Below are positions 35,606 to 45,237 of a stretch of DNA of 64,000 bases, one piece after another. Under the pieces are notes generated by a model. That model saw nothing but the letters and a program-made list of their open reading frames with translations. It searched no databases and was not told the origin of the DNA. Position 1 is the first letter of the stretch; each line of letters starts with the position of its first letter. This stretch comes from Thermomicrobiales bacterium (GTDB lineage: Bacteria > Chloroflexota > Chloroflexia > Thermomicrobiales > UBA6265), in contig JAWKPF010000018.1 of assembly GCA_041390825.1 (NCBI GenBank), positions 19,675 through 83,674 of the forward strand. The letters are read 5' to 3'. Both the position numbers and the translations under genes were made by a program.

Positions 35606-37200
35606 TACACGCTCGCTCGATGTTCGCCAAAGACGCGCTTCAGCGCGATTACGACTTGCCCTAGCGTCGCGCCGGCCAGAAAGGCGTCCTTCATCACCGG
35701 CAGAAGATTGTCCGTTCCCCGCGCGGCGTATTCGACGCGGTCGAGCGCTGCATCCACCACGGTCGCATCCTGCGCGGCCTTATAGGCAGTCACACGCGCC
35801 ATCTGTTTTTCCACCATGGCGCGGTCGATACGCTGAATCTGCGCGCCGATGCCTTCTTCGCTGGTGACGTACTTGTTCACGCCAACAATGACCTCATCAC
35901 CCGCTTCGCGCGCCAGTTCCTTGCGGTATGCGTTTTCGGCAATCGCGGCTTGCATGAAGCCCTGGTCGATGGCATTGACCGCTCCGCCAAACGCATCGAC
36001 CTGCGCGATCCAGTCACGCGCGTGCTTTTCGAGCTCATCGGTCAGGGACTCGACATACCAGGACCCCGCCAGCGGATCGGCAGTGTCGGTGACCCCCGAT
36101 TCTTCCGCCAGGATCTGCTGCGTGCGCAGGGCAAGCGTGGCCGCGTGTTCGGTCGGCAGCGCGAGCGCCTCGTCGAAGCCGTTGGAATGCAAGCTCTGCG
36201 TGCCGCCAAGCACCGCCGCCAGACACTGATATGCGACCCGCACGATGTTGTTCTCAGGTTGCTGCGCTGTCAGCGTGACTCCGCCGGTCTGGGTATGGAA
36301 GCGGAGCATCCACGACTTCGGATCGGTCGCGCCAAACTCATCGCGCATGATGTGGGCCCACATCCGGCGCGCCGCGCGGAACTTGGCTGCCTCCTCGAAG
36401 AGGTTGTTGTGCGAAGCGAAAAAGAAGCTCAGCCGGGGCGCGAAGTCGTCTACCGGCAGTCCGGCTTCGGTGGCGGCGCGCACATAGGCAATGCCGTTCG
36501 CCAATGTGAACCCGATCTCCTGCGCAGCCGAGGCGCCGGCCTCCCGGATGTGATAACCGGAGATCGAAATCGTGTTCCAGGACGGCAAGACTCGGCTGCA
36601 ATAGTCGAAGGTGTCGACCACCAGCCGCATCGACGGCTTGGGAGGGAAGATGTAGGTTCCGCGCGCGGCATACTCCTTGAGGATGTCGTTTTGAATGGTG
36701 CCACCCAGTCTGGCTGGATCGGCGCCGCGCTCCTCCGCCACGATCTGATACAGAAGGAGCAGCAACGATGCGGGGGCATTGATCGTCATCGAGGTCGTGA
36801 CGCCAGCTTGGTCGATGCCGTCGAAGAGGATGCGCATGTCGTCCAGAGTCGAAATTGGCACGCCGGTGCGCCCGACCTCCCCCAACGCCCTCGGATCGTC
36901 GGAGTCGAGTCCGAGCTGCGTTGGGAGATCGAACGCGACGCTCAGACCCGTCTGTCCGCGGGCGAGCAACAGGTGGTAGCGCTTGTTGCTCTCCTCAGCG
37001 GACGCAAAGCCGGCGTATTGCCGCATGGTCCACGGTCGCCCACGGTACATGGTGGGATAGATGCCGCGAGAATACGGCCAGACGCCCGGGTCCTCTGCAG
37101 GACCGACGGCGTCTCCGGAACGGTAGACCGGCCGAATCTCGATGTCCGAATCGGTGACGATCGGCGGCAGAGTTGGTTTCTTCGTTGCGCTGGTTGCCAT
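35605..37200 (-). CDS. mcmA1: Methylmalonyl-CoA mutase catalytic (large) subunit
   Basis: 531 residues: the catalytic TIM barrel only, without the C-terminal B12-binding domain, so a separate small subunit is expected elsewhere. Features: YRGRPWTMRQYAGFASAEESN (N-terminal signature), SVAFDLPTQLG, MTINAPAS, GTIQNDILKEY, NTISISGYHIREAGA, FRAARRMWA and QTGGVTLTAQQPENNIVR. It interconverts (R)-methylmalonyl-CoA and succinyl-CoA. Neighbours supply the epimerase upstream (60-nt gap) and the carboxylase downstream. Confidence 0.92.
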   Translation of the reverse strand: MATSATKKPTLPPIVTDSDIEIRPVYRSGDAVGPAEDPGVWPYSRGIYPTMYRGRPWTMRQYAGFASAEESNKRYHLLLARGQTGLSVAFDLPTQLGLDSDDPRALGEVGRTGVPISTLDDMRILFDGIDQAGVTTSMTINAPASLLLLLYQIVAEERGADPARLGGTIQNDILKEYAARGTYIFPPKPSMRLVVDTFDYCSRVLPSWNTISISGYHIREAGASAAQEIGFTLANGIAYVRAATEAGLPVDDFAPRLSFFFASHNNLFEEAAKFRAARRMWAHIMRDEFGATDPKSWMLRFHTQTGGVTLTAQQPENNIVRVAYQCLAAVLGGTQSLHSNGFDEALALPTEHAATLALRTQQILAEESGVTDTADPLAGSWYVESLTDELEKHARDWIAQVDAFGGAVNAIDQGFMQAAIAENAYRKELAREAGDEVIVGVNKYVTSEEGIGAQIQRIDRAMVEKQMARVTAYKAAQDATVVDAALDRVEYAARGTDNLLPVMKDAFLAGATLGQVVIALKRVFGEHRASV

Positions 37201-37260
37201 CGGCGTTCCTTCACTCAGCGAGGAAGGATACGGGAACGACGGATGTCCTGAAGGCGAGCG

Positions 37261-37683
37261 TCAAACGCCAGAGTCGTCCACCAGCTCGGTGAGTACGCCG
37301 CTGCATGACTCAGGATGCAGAAAGGCAATCCGCCATCCATGGGTGCCGGTGCGGGGAGACTCGTCGATCAGACGAACCCCTGCGGATTTCAGCCGAGCCA
37401 ACTCGCCATCGAGATCATGGGTGCGATACGCGACGTGGTGCATGGTGTCGCCGCGTTTCGCGAGAAACCTGGCGATCGGGCCGTCAGGATCTGTCGGGGT
37501 GATGAGCTCGATCCAGCCGGCGCCGCTGGCGAAGGTGACCGCTTCGATCTGCTGCTGGGGCAGCAACCAGCGCTCTCCACCGGAGAAGCCCAGGCGTTCA
37601 TAGGCGGCCAGCGCGGCCTCCAGATCGGCGACCACGATACCGACATGATGTAGCTCGAGCCGGGAACCGATGGCGTTGCTCAC
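37261..37683 (-). CDS. mce: Methylmalonyl-CoA epimerase
   Basis: 140 residues, VOC fold. The pattern LHHVGIVVADLEAALAAY, then MHHVAYRTHDLDGELARLKS and AFLHPESCSGVLTELV matches methylmalonyl-CoA epimerases, with metal ligands His12 or His13 and Glu in the terminal LTELV. It converts (S)- to (R)-methylmalonyl-CoA. The ATG overlaps the PBP2 stop (ATGA), physically joining the cell-wall part of the operon to the propionate part. Confidence 0.88.
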   Translation of the reverse strand: MSNAIGSRLELHHVGIVVADLEAALAAYERLGFSGGERWLLPQQQIEAVTFASGAGWIELITPTDPDGPIARFLAKRGDTMHHVAYRTHDLDGELARLKSAGVRLIDESPRTGTHGWRIAFLHPESCSGVLTELVDDSGV

Positions 37684-40235
37684 TCGTCGATCTCGTCGAT
37701 CGGGTCTTCTTCGTCGACGAAATCGTCCTCCATCTCGTCGAAGCTCTCGTCGGGAACCGCCGTTGGCGATCCGGCAACCACGATGCCGGCAGATGGCGCA
37801 GGGTGCTCTTTGCCGATCGGCAGCTTGTCTTCCCGCAAGATGGCGCCGCGCTTGCGGGCTCCAGTCAGCTCGAAGTAGGCACGCAGCACCTTGTCGGCAA
37901 TCGGCACCGCATAGCTCGAGCCCTCACCGCCCTCCTTGAGGAAGACCGTGACGACGATCTCGGGCTCAGCGTAAGGCGCGTAGGCCGTGAACCAGGCATG
38001 CGAGTCCTGATAGGTGCCGTCGTCCCGCTTGACGCCCACTTCGGCAGTGCCGGTCTTGCCGGCGATTTCGATCTGTTCCTCGTCGCTCGGATTGGCATAC
38101 GGCCACTTGCTGATGTATTGCCCGGTCTCTTTGTCCAGCGTGGAGTTGGCGGTGCCCGTTTCGACATTGACCACGCGCCACATCCCCTCGCGCACGAGAT
38201 CGAGATGGTCGCTTTCCAGTTTCACCTGCCGCAAGCTTTCGGTAGCAAACGTCTGCACCGTCGCTCCCCGGTCGTCGACCGTTTCGAGCAAGAGCCGCGG
38301 ACGATGGATCTTGCCACCATTGGCAATGGCGGCCGTGTTAACGGCCATCTGCAACGGCGTTGCCAGGAAGAATCCCTGACCGATCGCCGTGTTGATCGTG
38401 TCGCCCGCCGACCAGCCTTCCTCGTATTGATCGTTCTTCCATTCCGGATCGGGCACGAGGCCAACCGCCTCGAACGGCAGCTCGATGCCAGTTGCCTGGC
38501 CGAACCAAAACCGGTCGTAGAGATTGTCGTGCATCTTCTGGATGCCGAGTCCCTCGAAGAAGTGCAGGTCGCCTTTTTGTCCGGTATCGTAGAAGAGATC
38601 ACGATAGTGCAGGTTCATCAGCGCGCCTTCCGGCTTCTGCTCCGGCGTGCCGACGTTGTAGAAGAAAACGTCACACGATCGTTCGAGCGCGCCGACCAGG
38701 TCGAGTGTTCCATGGCCGCCATCGGTTCGCTGCCAGCAGAGATACCGGTCGCCACGCGTCTCATCCCAGGTGTATGGCACCCAAATTCCGCTGGTGCAGG
38801 TGTAGGCAGAGTTGGCGCTGATGACGTCTTCGTGCAGTCCCGCCATCGCCATGAAGATTTTGAGGGTCGAACCGGGTGGGAAGTGATCCGCTGCGGCTTT
38901 GTTGATCAGCGGCCGGTTCTCGTCCTGGGTGTACTCGAGGTACTTGCGCGTGGAGATGCCTTCGACGAAGAGCTGGTTGTCGTAGAGCGGATAACTGGCA
39001 AGAGCGAGCACGTCGCCATTGCGCACATCGAGCACCACCACCGCGCCGGCGCCCGCCTTGTACTCGTGGCGCTCGAGTTCGGGGTCGTTTTTCTCCTGGT
39101 CCTTGAGGTAGCGGTCCTCGTTCGAGAAGAACAGCCCCTCCTCCAGGGCTGCGGTCGCCGCCGCCTGGAGTTCGAGATCGATGGTCAGTTTCAGATTTCG
39201 ACCGGGGACCGGCGGGTTTTCGTAGATGAGTCTCGTCTCGATGCCCAGACCGTCGACCTCGACGAATCGGCCCCCGCGATTGCCGCGTAGCACCTTTTCC
39301 ATCCACAGCTCGAGCCCGAGCTTGCCGATGGTGTCGTCGAATTCGTAATAGGACTGCCCGCCAGCCGTCTGATTCTGCGGATCCTGCCGCTCCTCTTCGA
39401 TGACCGGACCGACATACCCGATCACATGGGACATGACTTCCCCGGCCGGATAGCTCCGCACCAGCGCGGTGTCGTTCAATTCGATACCCGGCAAGTAGAG
39501 CCGATTCGCTTCGAGCGTCATCGCTATCTCGCGCGAGACATCGCGCTTGATGACAACCGGCAAATCGGGCACCGCGGTGTTTTCCACCAGGTAGTCGAAC
39601 CGGTTGATGACCTTGACACCCGGCAGCTCTTGCGACGCCGCGCGGAACATGGGAGCCTGGTCGTCACTGAACTGGTCGACCTCGACCAGGTAGTTGTAGA
39701 GGGATCGGATGCGCACGATGCGCAGGAACTCTTCGATCGTGTCCTTCTTGGTCAAACCGAGCAGGTTCGCCACCCGCCGGTGCACCGTCTCTTCGCTTCC
39801 TTCCGGAACTGCGCTGGGGTCGATCACCAGCACTTCCGGCAAGCGCAAGGCGGAGATGATGGTGCTGCGCACCCGCTCGCGCTCAGGAGTATCCCGCTTG
39901 GGTAGCTGCGCCGGAATCACCCGGACTTCCCAGACGCGCCGATTCTCCGCGAGGGGGCGCCCCTGCCGATCGAAGATCAGGCCACGGACCGGCTTCTCAG
40001 GCCGCCAGCTTTGCGTGGTGTTTGCGGTCTCGGCCTGGTAATAGTCGCCCCTGGCGATCTGCATATAGCCGAGTCGGGCGGCCAGGGTCGTGAACCCGGC
40101 AATAATGGCGCCCTTCATCAGGAGCACTCGCCGGTTCAGGAATATCTGATCCGACCGTTTCCACTCGGGTTTCTTGCCCTTGTTCTTTCGTTGTCCGGGC
40201 GGATCGTACGGGATCCGCTTCCGACTCCTAAGCAT
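37680..40235 (-). CDS. mrdA: Penicillin-binding protein 2 (elongasome transpeptidase)
   Basis: 851 residues, longer than the usual 630 because of insertions and an acidic tail. One N-terminal helix (VLLMKGAIIAGFTTLAARLG), a PBP dimerisation domain with RGLIFDRQGRPLAEN, then the transpeptidase domain: SxxK as STLK in PPGSTLKIFMA, SCD in ERSCDVFFYNVG, and KTG in AGKTGTAEV. The last 40 residues are rich in Asp and Glu. It cross-links peptidoglycan during elongation with MreBCD. It overlaps mreD by 8 nt. No rodA lies beside it. Confidence 0.92.
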   Translation of the reverse strand: MLRSRKRIPYDPPGQRKNKGKKPEWKRSDQIFLNRRVLLMKGAIIAGFTTLAARLGYMQIARGDYYQAETANTTQSWRPEKPVRGLIFDRQGRPLAENRRVWEVRVIPAQLPKRDTPERERVRSTIISALRLPEVLVIDPSAVPEGSEETVHRRVANLLGLTKKDTIEEFLRIVRIRSLYNYLVEVDQFSDDQAPMFRAASQELPGVKVINRFDYLVENTAVPDLPVVIKRDVSREIAMTLEANRLYLPGIELNDTALVRSYPAGEVMSHVIGYVGPVIEEERQDPQNQTAGGQSYYEFDDTIGKLGLELWMEKVLRGNRGGRFVEVDGLGIETRLIYENPPVPGRNLKLTIDLELQAAATAALEEGLFFSNEDRYLKDQEKNDPELERHEYKAGAGAVVVLDVRNGDVLALASYPLYDNQLFVEGISTRKYLEYTQDENRPLINKAAADHFPPGSTLKIFMAMAGLHEDVISANSAYTCTSGIWVPYTWDETRGDRYLCWQRTDGGHGTLDLVGALERSCDVFFYNVGTPEQKPEGALMNLHYRDLFYDTGQKGDLHFFEGLGIQKMHDNLYDRFWFGQATGIELPFEAVGLVPDPEWKNDQYEEGWSAGDTINTAIGQGFFLATPLQMAVNTAAIANGGKIHRPRLLLETVDDRGATVQTFATESLRQVKLESDHLDLVREGMWRVVNVETGTANSTLDKETGQYISKWPYANPSDEEQIEIAGKTGTAEVGVKRDDGTYQDSHAWFTAYAPYAEPEIVVTVFLKEGGEGSSYAVPIADKVLRAYFELTGARKRGAILREDKLPIGKEHPAPSAGIVVAGSPTAVPDESFDEMEDDFVDEEDPIDEIDE

Positions 40236-40719
40236 GACGTGAACTCACCGGCTTCTGCGCAAGGCTGCCGATCAAATAGACAGGCGGAACGATCATCACG
40301 TTGAGAATGGCCTGCAGCGCGACGATGCGGAGGAGCGGAGCAAGCGTGATCGACTCGCCTCCCGCGCTTCGCACCAAGAGTAAAACGAAGGCGTGCAGAA
40401 AGGTAGCCGCCACACATGCCACGATAGGCACAATCAAACTGCTGTGAAAGAACGCCCGCCCAGACAACGCTCCCAACAACACGACTGGCAACAGCGCGAG
40501 CGCATTCCCGCCGAGCGGATCGAGCGCCAGGGTATCCAGCAGGATGCCTACCAGGAACGCCCACAGGAGCCCTTCGCGAACCCCCCGCACAGCGCTCCAA
40601 ACAAGAATGATGACGAGCGTGACATCCGGATAGATCCCGATGAGCTCGCTCGACGGAAAGACCGTTGCCTGCATGAAGGCGAAGAAGATCAGCGAGATCG
40701 CCAGAACGACCGGCGCCAT
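40228..40719 (-). CDS. mreD: Rod shape-determining protein MreD
   Basis: 163 residues with about five membrane helices. The segments FAFMQATVFPSSELIGIYPD, GLLWAFLVGILLDTLALDPLG and a following helix cluster are typical for MreD. It acts as a membrane partner of MreC and PBP2. It lies between gatD (15 nt upstream) and mrdA. Confidence 0.88.
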   Translation of the reverse strand: MAPVVLAISLIFFAFMQATVFPSSELIGIYPDVTLVIILVWSAVRGVREGLLWAFLVGILLDTLALDPLGGNALALLPVVLLGALSGRAFFHSSLIVPIVACVAATFLHAFVLLLVRSAGGESITLAPLLRIVALQAILNVMIVPPVYLIGSLAQKPVSSRHA

Positions 40720-40734
40720 CGAATCGGCTCCTCG

Positions 40735-41532
40735 CTAACTGCGTGGAATCGGCGCGTAGGCGGCAATCCGGCGCAGGAGCGATGGGTTGGGGTCATCTCG
40801 GCGCTCGGATCTTGCGCGGCCAACTGCTGACCGGTGCGCTTCGCGCTCCAGCCGATCATCGATCTGATCGAGCTCGGCGGCCTGCCCTCGATACTCGAGT
40901 CCCCGTGCGATCAACCAATCGGCGAGGGCGGGATTCTTGGGCAAGAGCGAACCATGGAGGTAGCAGCCAAGCGCATTCTTGTACCTGGCTCCTTCGGTGC
41001 CGTCACGGCCGTTGTTGCCCCGTCCATGCACGATACGGGCCATCGGTTCCACTCCTGGACCAAGCCAGGTCAGGCCGCTGTGGTTCTCGAAGCCGATCAG
41101 CTCGCCCCATTCGCTTTCGGCGATGACATTGCCGATGAAGCGCTCGTTGCTCGCCTCGGTTTCGACATCGAAGATGCCGATACCCGGCAAGGGCGCGGCG
41201 TCGTGCGGCCGATATGCGTGCCCGAAGAGCTGATACCCGCCGCAGACCGTCAGAGCAGCGGCGCCCCGCTCGATGGCCGATCTCAACTGCTCCCCCTTCT
41301 TTCCGGCCAGGTCGTTCGAGACCGCGATCTGTTCCTGGTCCTGCCCTCCCCCGAAGAAGAAGACATCGATGTCATCAGGGATCGCGTCGCCAATATCGAG
41401 ACCGATCACATCTGCCTCGATCCCGCGCCAGGCAGCACGTTGCGAGAGCACGATGACATTTCCCCGATCACCATAGATGTTCATCTTGGTGGGATACAGC
41501 CAACCGATACGGAGCGTGCGCTTCTTGCTCAT
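40735..41532 (-). CDS. gatD: Lipid II isoglutaminyl synthase, glutaminase subunit GatD
   Basis: 265 residues, CobB/CobQ-type class I glutamine amidotransferase. Starts with the GatD-like IGWLYPTKMNIYGDRGNV, has FFGGGQDQEQ, the nucleophile Cys97 in LTVCGGYQLFG, and LGCYLHGSLLPKNP with the catalytic His. It supplies ammonia to MurT for amidation of D-Glu in the stem peptide of lipid II. The start is 2 nt after the murT stop. The C-terminal 25 residues are basic. Confidence 0.9.
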   Translation of the reverse strand: MSKKRTLRIGWLYPTKMNIYGDRGNVIVLSQRAAWRGIEADVIGLDIGDAIPDDIDVFFFGGGQDQEQIAVSNDLAGKKGEQLRSAIERGAAALTVCGGYQLFGHAYRPHDAAPLPGIGIFDVETEASNERFIGNVIAESEWGELIGFENHSGLTWLGPGVEPMARIVHGRGNNGRDGTEGARYKNALGCYLHGSLLPKNPALADWLIARGLEYRGQAAELDQIDDRLEREAHRSAVGRARSERRDDPNPSLLRRIAAYAPIPRS

Positions 41533-41534
41533 GG

Positions 41535-42956
41535 TTATTCCTCCCAGAACCGATCGACCGCGCCGGCATCACCGAGCGCCTCGCGGATCGCGAGCATCGC
41601 GGTATAGGTTGGCAAGATCGAAACCTCCGGCGACGCGCTCGTCTTCGCCAGGAAGTCCTTCAGCGCGCGTTCGATAGGTCCGGTCAGCGCGACGATGCGC
41701 GATTCGTCCACACCGGCGTACTTCAGCCGATTCGCCATATCCGCGCCACGGATTCCAGCCGTCGCGATGGGAAGCGCTCCGGCGGCAAGCATTTCGAAAT
41801 CGACATCCCAGAGCCAGGAGACATCCCGCCCATCCGCGAACTCGTCATTGATGACGATCAAGGTGGGCGCGCCCAGCTCGCTGCCACCCCCGGTGATGGT
41901 GCGCAGCACTTCGTTGAAGCCAACCGGGTTCTTTACCAGCGCAATCGAGATGTCGCGTCCCTCGAAGTGCACCCGCTCGGCACGTCCAAACGGAGACTGG
42001 AACGCATCGAGCGCTTTCCGAATGGTGTGGGACGGAATGCCGAGCGCGAACGCAGTGGCCACCGCGGCGGTGACGTTGTAGGCGTTGTAGATTCCGGGCA
42101 CATGCACGTTTGCGTCTTGCAACATCTGCCCATCGGTCGCGGTGACCGTCATCGTCAGGGCATTCATGGCGTCGAGCCGTACATCGTTGCCCACGACATC
42201 CAGCGCTGGACGCGCTGCGCCGCAGCTCTGGCAAAACCAGTCGCCCAGATGTCCGAGATAGAGTTCGCGATAGGACAGATCAGCGCCGCAGCTTCGACAG
42301 ACCGCCGCATCCGCGGCGTGTGGCAGTTCAGCCAGCTTGTGCTCCGGGGCAGACAAACCGAATGTCGAACGCGCCGCGGTCAAGCCGTTGGTAATTGTGG
42401 CCAGCGTGGGGTCGTCCACATCGACGATCAAACGAGTCGATGCTGGCAATGTGGCAAACGCGGCTTTCCATTTGCGGCCAACCGTGTCCAGCTCGCCATA
42501 CCGGTCGAGCTGGTCGCGAAAGAGGTTGTTGAGCACCAGCAGCTTGGGGTTGACGAGCCGGAGAATTTCCGGCAGCGCTGCCTCATCCGATTCGATGACC
42601 GCGATCTCACCGTCCGGCATCCCAGTCAACGACGAACCCTGCACGAAGGTTGCCGCCACGCCCCGCGCCAGGTTCGACCCGGAGCGATTGTGAATCACCT
42701 TCAGTCCAGCGGCCTCGATGATGTCGGCAATCATCCGTGACGTGGTCGTCTTGCCGTTTGTCCCGGCCACCACCACCGCCCCATGCGGCAACCTGCGTGC
42801 GATCTTGGACACGACCTGAGGGTCGATCTGTAATGCGACCAGCCCGGGCGCCGCTGTGCCACCCCGGCCCGAGCGCCGCAAGACCTCGAGAGTCGCTTTG
42901 GATGCGGAGATCGACGCAGCCTGGCGCACACCGCCAAGCGACGGTTTAGGAGCCAC
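41535..42956 (-). CDS. murT: Lipid II isoglutaminyl synthase, Mur-ligase subunit MurT
   Basis: 473 residues. Mur-ligase P-loop VVVAGTNGKTTTSRM, then a four-Cys zinc ribbon (CRSCGADLSY and WFCQSCGA, about 218-242) inserted in the central domain and the C-terminal DUF1727 region VKNPVGFNEVLRTI, all diagnostic for MurT. It activates the alpha-carboxyl of D-Glu with ATP so that GatD-derived ammonia can form D-isoglutamine. The gene overlaps mreC by 11 nt. Confidence 0.92.
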   Translation of the reverse strand: MAPKPSLGGVRQAASISASKATLEVLRRSGRGGTAAPGLVALQIDPQVVSKIARRLPHGAVVVAGTNGKTTTSRMIADIIEAAGLKVIHNRSGSNLARGVAATFVQGSSLTGMPDGEIAVIESDEAALPEILRLVNPKLLVLNNLFRDQLDRYGELDTVGRKWKAAFATLPASTRLIVDVDDPTLATITNGLTAARSTFGLSAPEHKLAELPHAADAAVCRSCGADLSYRELYLGHLGDWFCQSCGAARPALDVVGNDVRLDAMNALTMTVTATDGQMLQDANVHVPGIYNAYNVTAAVATAFALGIPSHTIRKALDAFQSPFGRAERVHFEGRDISIALVKNPVGFNEVLRTITGGGSELGAPTLIVINDEFADGRDVSWLWDVDFEMLAAGALPIATAGIRGADMANRLKYAGVDESRIVALTGPIERALKDFLAKTSASPEVSILPTYTAMLAIREALGDAGAVDRFWEE

Positions 42957-43764
42957 TGCTCTCCTCCCCCACGCTCACGATGACGGCGACGATCGAGAGA
43001 TTGTCGAAATCGGTGGCGGGCAGAATCTGAATCGTCTGCGAGTCGGACTGATTGTCGATCGACGGTTCGCCGGTCACCTGCCCGATGATGATGGCGGGAG
43101 GAATCTGCGCGGTATCGGAAGACGTCACGATGATCTCGCCATCCTTGGGTGAAATCTCGCGGCTCACGTGACGCATCTCCATGCGGCCACCGTTCTGCCA
43201 CTGCCCATATGCGATACCCGTGGCATTCGAATCCTGCAGCTCAGCGCCCACGGCAAACGTGGCATCGATCGCCAGCGTCACGCGGGCCGTGTGCTCATCG
43301 ACTTCGGTCACGACACCGACCAGATAGTTGGGATCGACCACTGCCATTCCAACCTTGATCCCGTCCGCCGATCCCTTGTCGATCGTGACGAGCTTCTGCA
43401 ACCCGCTCGGATCAGGATTGATGACTTTGGCGACGAGCAAGTTCCATTCCTGATGGGCCTCCTGCACACCCAGCACATCCTGGAGTTGCGCCACCGCGGC
43501 CTGTTCCGCCTTCAGCTGGGCGTTCTCGGCCTTGAGTTCGTCTCGTTCTTTGGTGACCTGCTCGAGCTGGACTTCGAGCGGTGTCGGTTCGCCGTCACGG
43601 TCGGTGACGCGGTCGATCCAGGAAACGACCGGGTCGACCGTTCCCCGCAATCCACTGCGCAACGGAGCCAGCGCGGAGCTGTTGTCGAGCGCGATCAGCG
43701 CGACGGCAGCCACGATGAAGAGGATCACGAGCAGGATCGTCTGCCGGATTCCAATCGTGGACAA
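42946..43764 (-). CDS. mreC: Cell-shape protein MreC
   Basis: 272 residues from a TTG at 43764, preceded by GAGG at 8 nt; the upstream ATG at 43836 has no support. One N-terminal helix (TILLVILFIVAAVALIAL), a coiled coil (VTKERDELKAENAQLKAEQA), then the two beta-barrel MreC core with LVTIDKGSADGIKVGMAVV. It is an external scaffold joining MreB/D to PBP2. Confidence 0.9.
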   Translation of the reverse strand: MSTIGIRQTILLVILFIVAAVALIALDNSSALAPLRSGLRGTVDPVVSWIDRVTDRDGEPTPLEVQLEQVTKERDELKAENAQLKAEQAAVAQLQDVLGVQEAHQEWNLLVAKVINPDPSGLQKLVTIDKGSADGIKVGMAVVDPNYLVGVVTEVDEHTARVTLAIDATFAVGAELQDSNATGIAYGQWQNGGRMEMRHVSREISPKDGEIIVTSSDTAQIPPAIIIGQVTGEPSIDNQSDSQTIQILPATDFDNLSIVAVIVSVGEESSGS

Positions 43765-43902
43765 GATACAAACCTCGGAATTCGATGCGGAAAACCACGC
43801 GTCAGCGCCAATGTGCGCGCAAGACGCGGCGGGCATGGCAGCATAGCATTCAGGGCCGAATTCTTCGACAAAATCCCGAATTTATGTCAGGTCGCGCAGG
43901 GG

Positions 43903-44961
43903 CTAGCCTGTGGGCCGTAGCTCCTGACCGCCGGCCAGCGCGCGCTCATACAGATGCAACGCTTCGGCCACGCGCCCCGTTCCGCGCGCCACACAGGTAA
44001 GGGGATCCTCGGCCCGATAGACCGGCATGCGCAGTTCGTTCTGGAGCCGCCGGTCGAGTCCATGCAGCAGCGCGCCGCCGCCCGCGAGCACGATGCCGTT
44101 CTCCATGATGTCGGCCACCAATTCCGGCGGCGTCTCTTCGATGGCGGTTTTGACCAGCTCGACAATCGTGTTCACCGGCTGGGAGATCGCGTCACGCAGC
44201 TCCACCGAGCTGACTTCGACCGCTTTCGGCAGGCCTGTGAGCAAGTCGCGTCCCCGCAAGGTGACGCGAATCTCTTCTTCGAGCGGATAGGCCGAACCAG
44301 CGGCGATCTTGGCGTTCTCCGCCGTTCGCTCGCCGATGACAAGGTTGTGATCGCGCCGGGCGTACTGAATGATCGAATCATCGATCTCGTCGCCTGCCAC
44401 GCGGATCGAGTGGTTGACCACGATACCGCCCAGGGAGATGACTGCAACTTCGGTGGTTCCACCGCCGATGTCCACGATCATGCTGCCAATCGGCTCGTTG
44501 ATCGGGAGCCCCGCCCCAATCGCCGCGGCCATCGGCTCTTCGATGGTGTACGCCTCGCGCGCTCCGGCAGAAAGCGCCGCGTCCTTGGCAGCGCGTTTTT
44601 CCACCTCGGTCACACCGGACGGGATACCAATCACCACGCGCGGGTGCGGCGCCATCATGCGCTGCATGTGAACCTTGCGGATGAAGTAGTGCAGCATCAT
44701 CTCGACGGTGTCGAAATCTGCGATCACGCCGTCTTTCAACGGCCGCACGGCAATGATGCTCTCCGGCGTCTTGCCGACCATCGCCTTGCCCTCGACCCCC
44801 ACAGCCAACGCACGCTTTGTTTTCGTGTCTATGGCAACCACGGATGGCTCGGAGATGACGATTCCCTTGCCACGAACATAGACGAGCGTATTGGCGGTGC
44901 CGAGGTCGATACCCAGGTCCCGGCTAAAGAACCCAAAGAGGGCAGCCAAAGGACGTATCAT
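43903..44961 (-). CDS. mreB: Rod shape-determining actin-like protein MreB
   Basis: 352 residues. Actin-fold motifs: phosphate 1 DLGIDLGTANTLVY, connect 1, phosphate 2 MIVDIGGGTTEVAVISLGG, adenosine motif NGIVLAGGGALLHGLD. It polymerises under the membrane and guides elongation. First gene of the long minus-strand operon; the 138-nt gap to mreC is the largest inside that operon. Confidence 0.95.
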   Translation of the reverse strand: MIRPLAALFGFFSRDLGIDLGTANTLVYVRGKGIVISEPSVVAIDTKTKRALAVGVEGKAMVGKTPESIIAVRPLKDGVIADFDTVEMMLHYFIRKVHMQRMMAPHPRVVIGIPSGVTEVEKRAAKDAALSAGAREAYTIEEPMAAAIGAGLPINEPIGSMIVDIGGGTTEVAVISLGGIVVNHSIRVAGDEIDDSIIQYARRDHNLVIGERTAENAKIAAGSAYPLEEEIRVTLRGRDLLTGLPKAVEVSSVELRDAISQPVNTIVELVKTAIEETPPELVADIMENGIVLAGGGALLHGLDRRLQNELRMPVYRAEDPLTCVARGTGRVAEALHLYERALAGGQELRPTG

Positions 44962-45077
44962 CAGTTGGAGTCTCCATCGGCGTTCTGATTACACGCCTGA
45001 GCATCGCGATTTGCCTGCAAACTCATCGCTGAACGCATGTGGCTGATACAGGAATGAGAGCGTCAAAATTATGGGAA

Positions 45078-45086
45078 AGTGTAGCA
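45078..45086 (-). promoter_or_regulatory. Extended -10 promoter for the mreB operon, inside a small dyad
   Basis: On the minus strand TGC-TACACT (45086-45078). A 6-bp dyad, GTAGCA at 45081-45086 and TGCTAC at 45093-45098, covers its upstream half. The gap from 44962 to 45237 holds no other obvious element apart from an AATTATG direct repeat. Confidence 0.5.
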
Positions 45087-45237
45087 CGCAGCTGCTACGA
45101 CAATCGAATTATGACAACTTCTGCGCAGCCTCCGCGAACCCGATCGCGGACGTTATGCGCACCAATTCGACCATTCGGCAAAATACATCTGTACGTACGC
45201 CAACTCCTGAATTGCGCACAGATGCAGGAGGAAGTGC

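Noticed and set aside
42946..43836. MreC beginning at the ATG at 43836
   Set aside because: The extra 24 residues have no ribosome binding site and precede the expected membrane helix with unrelated sequence; TTG 43764 has GAGG at 8 nt.
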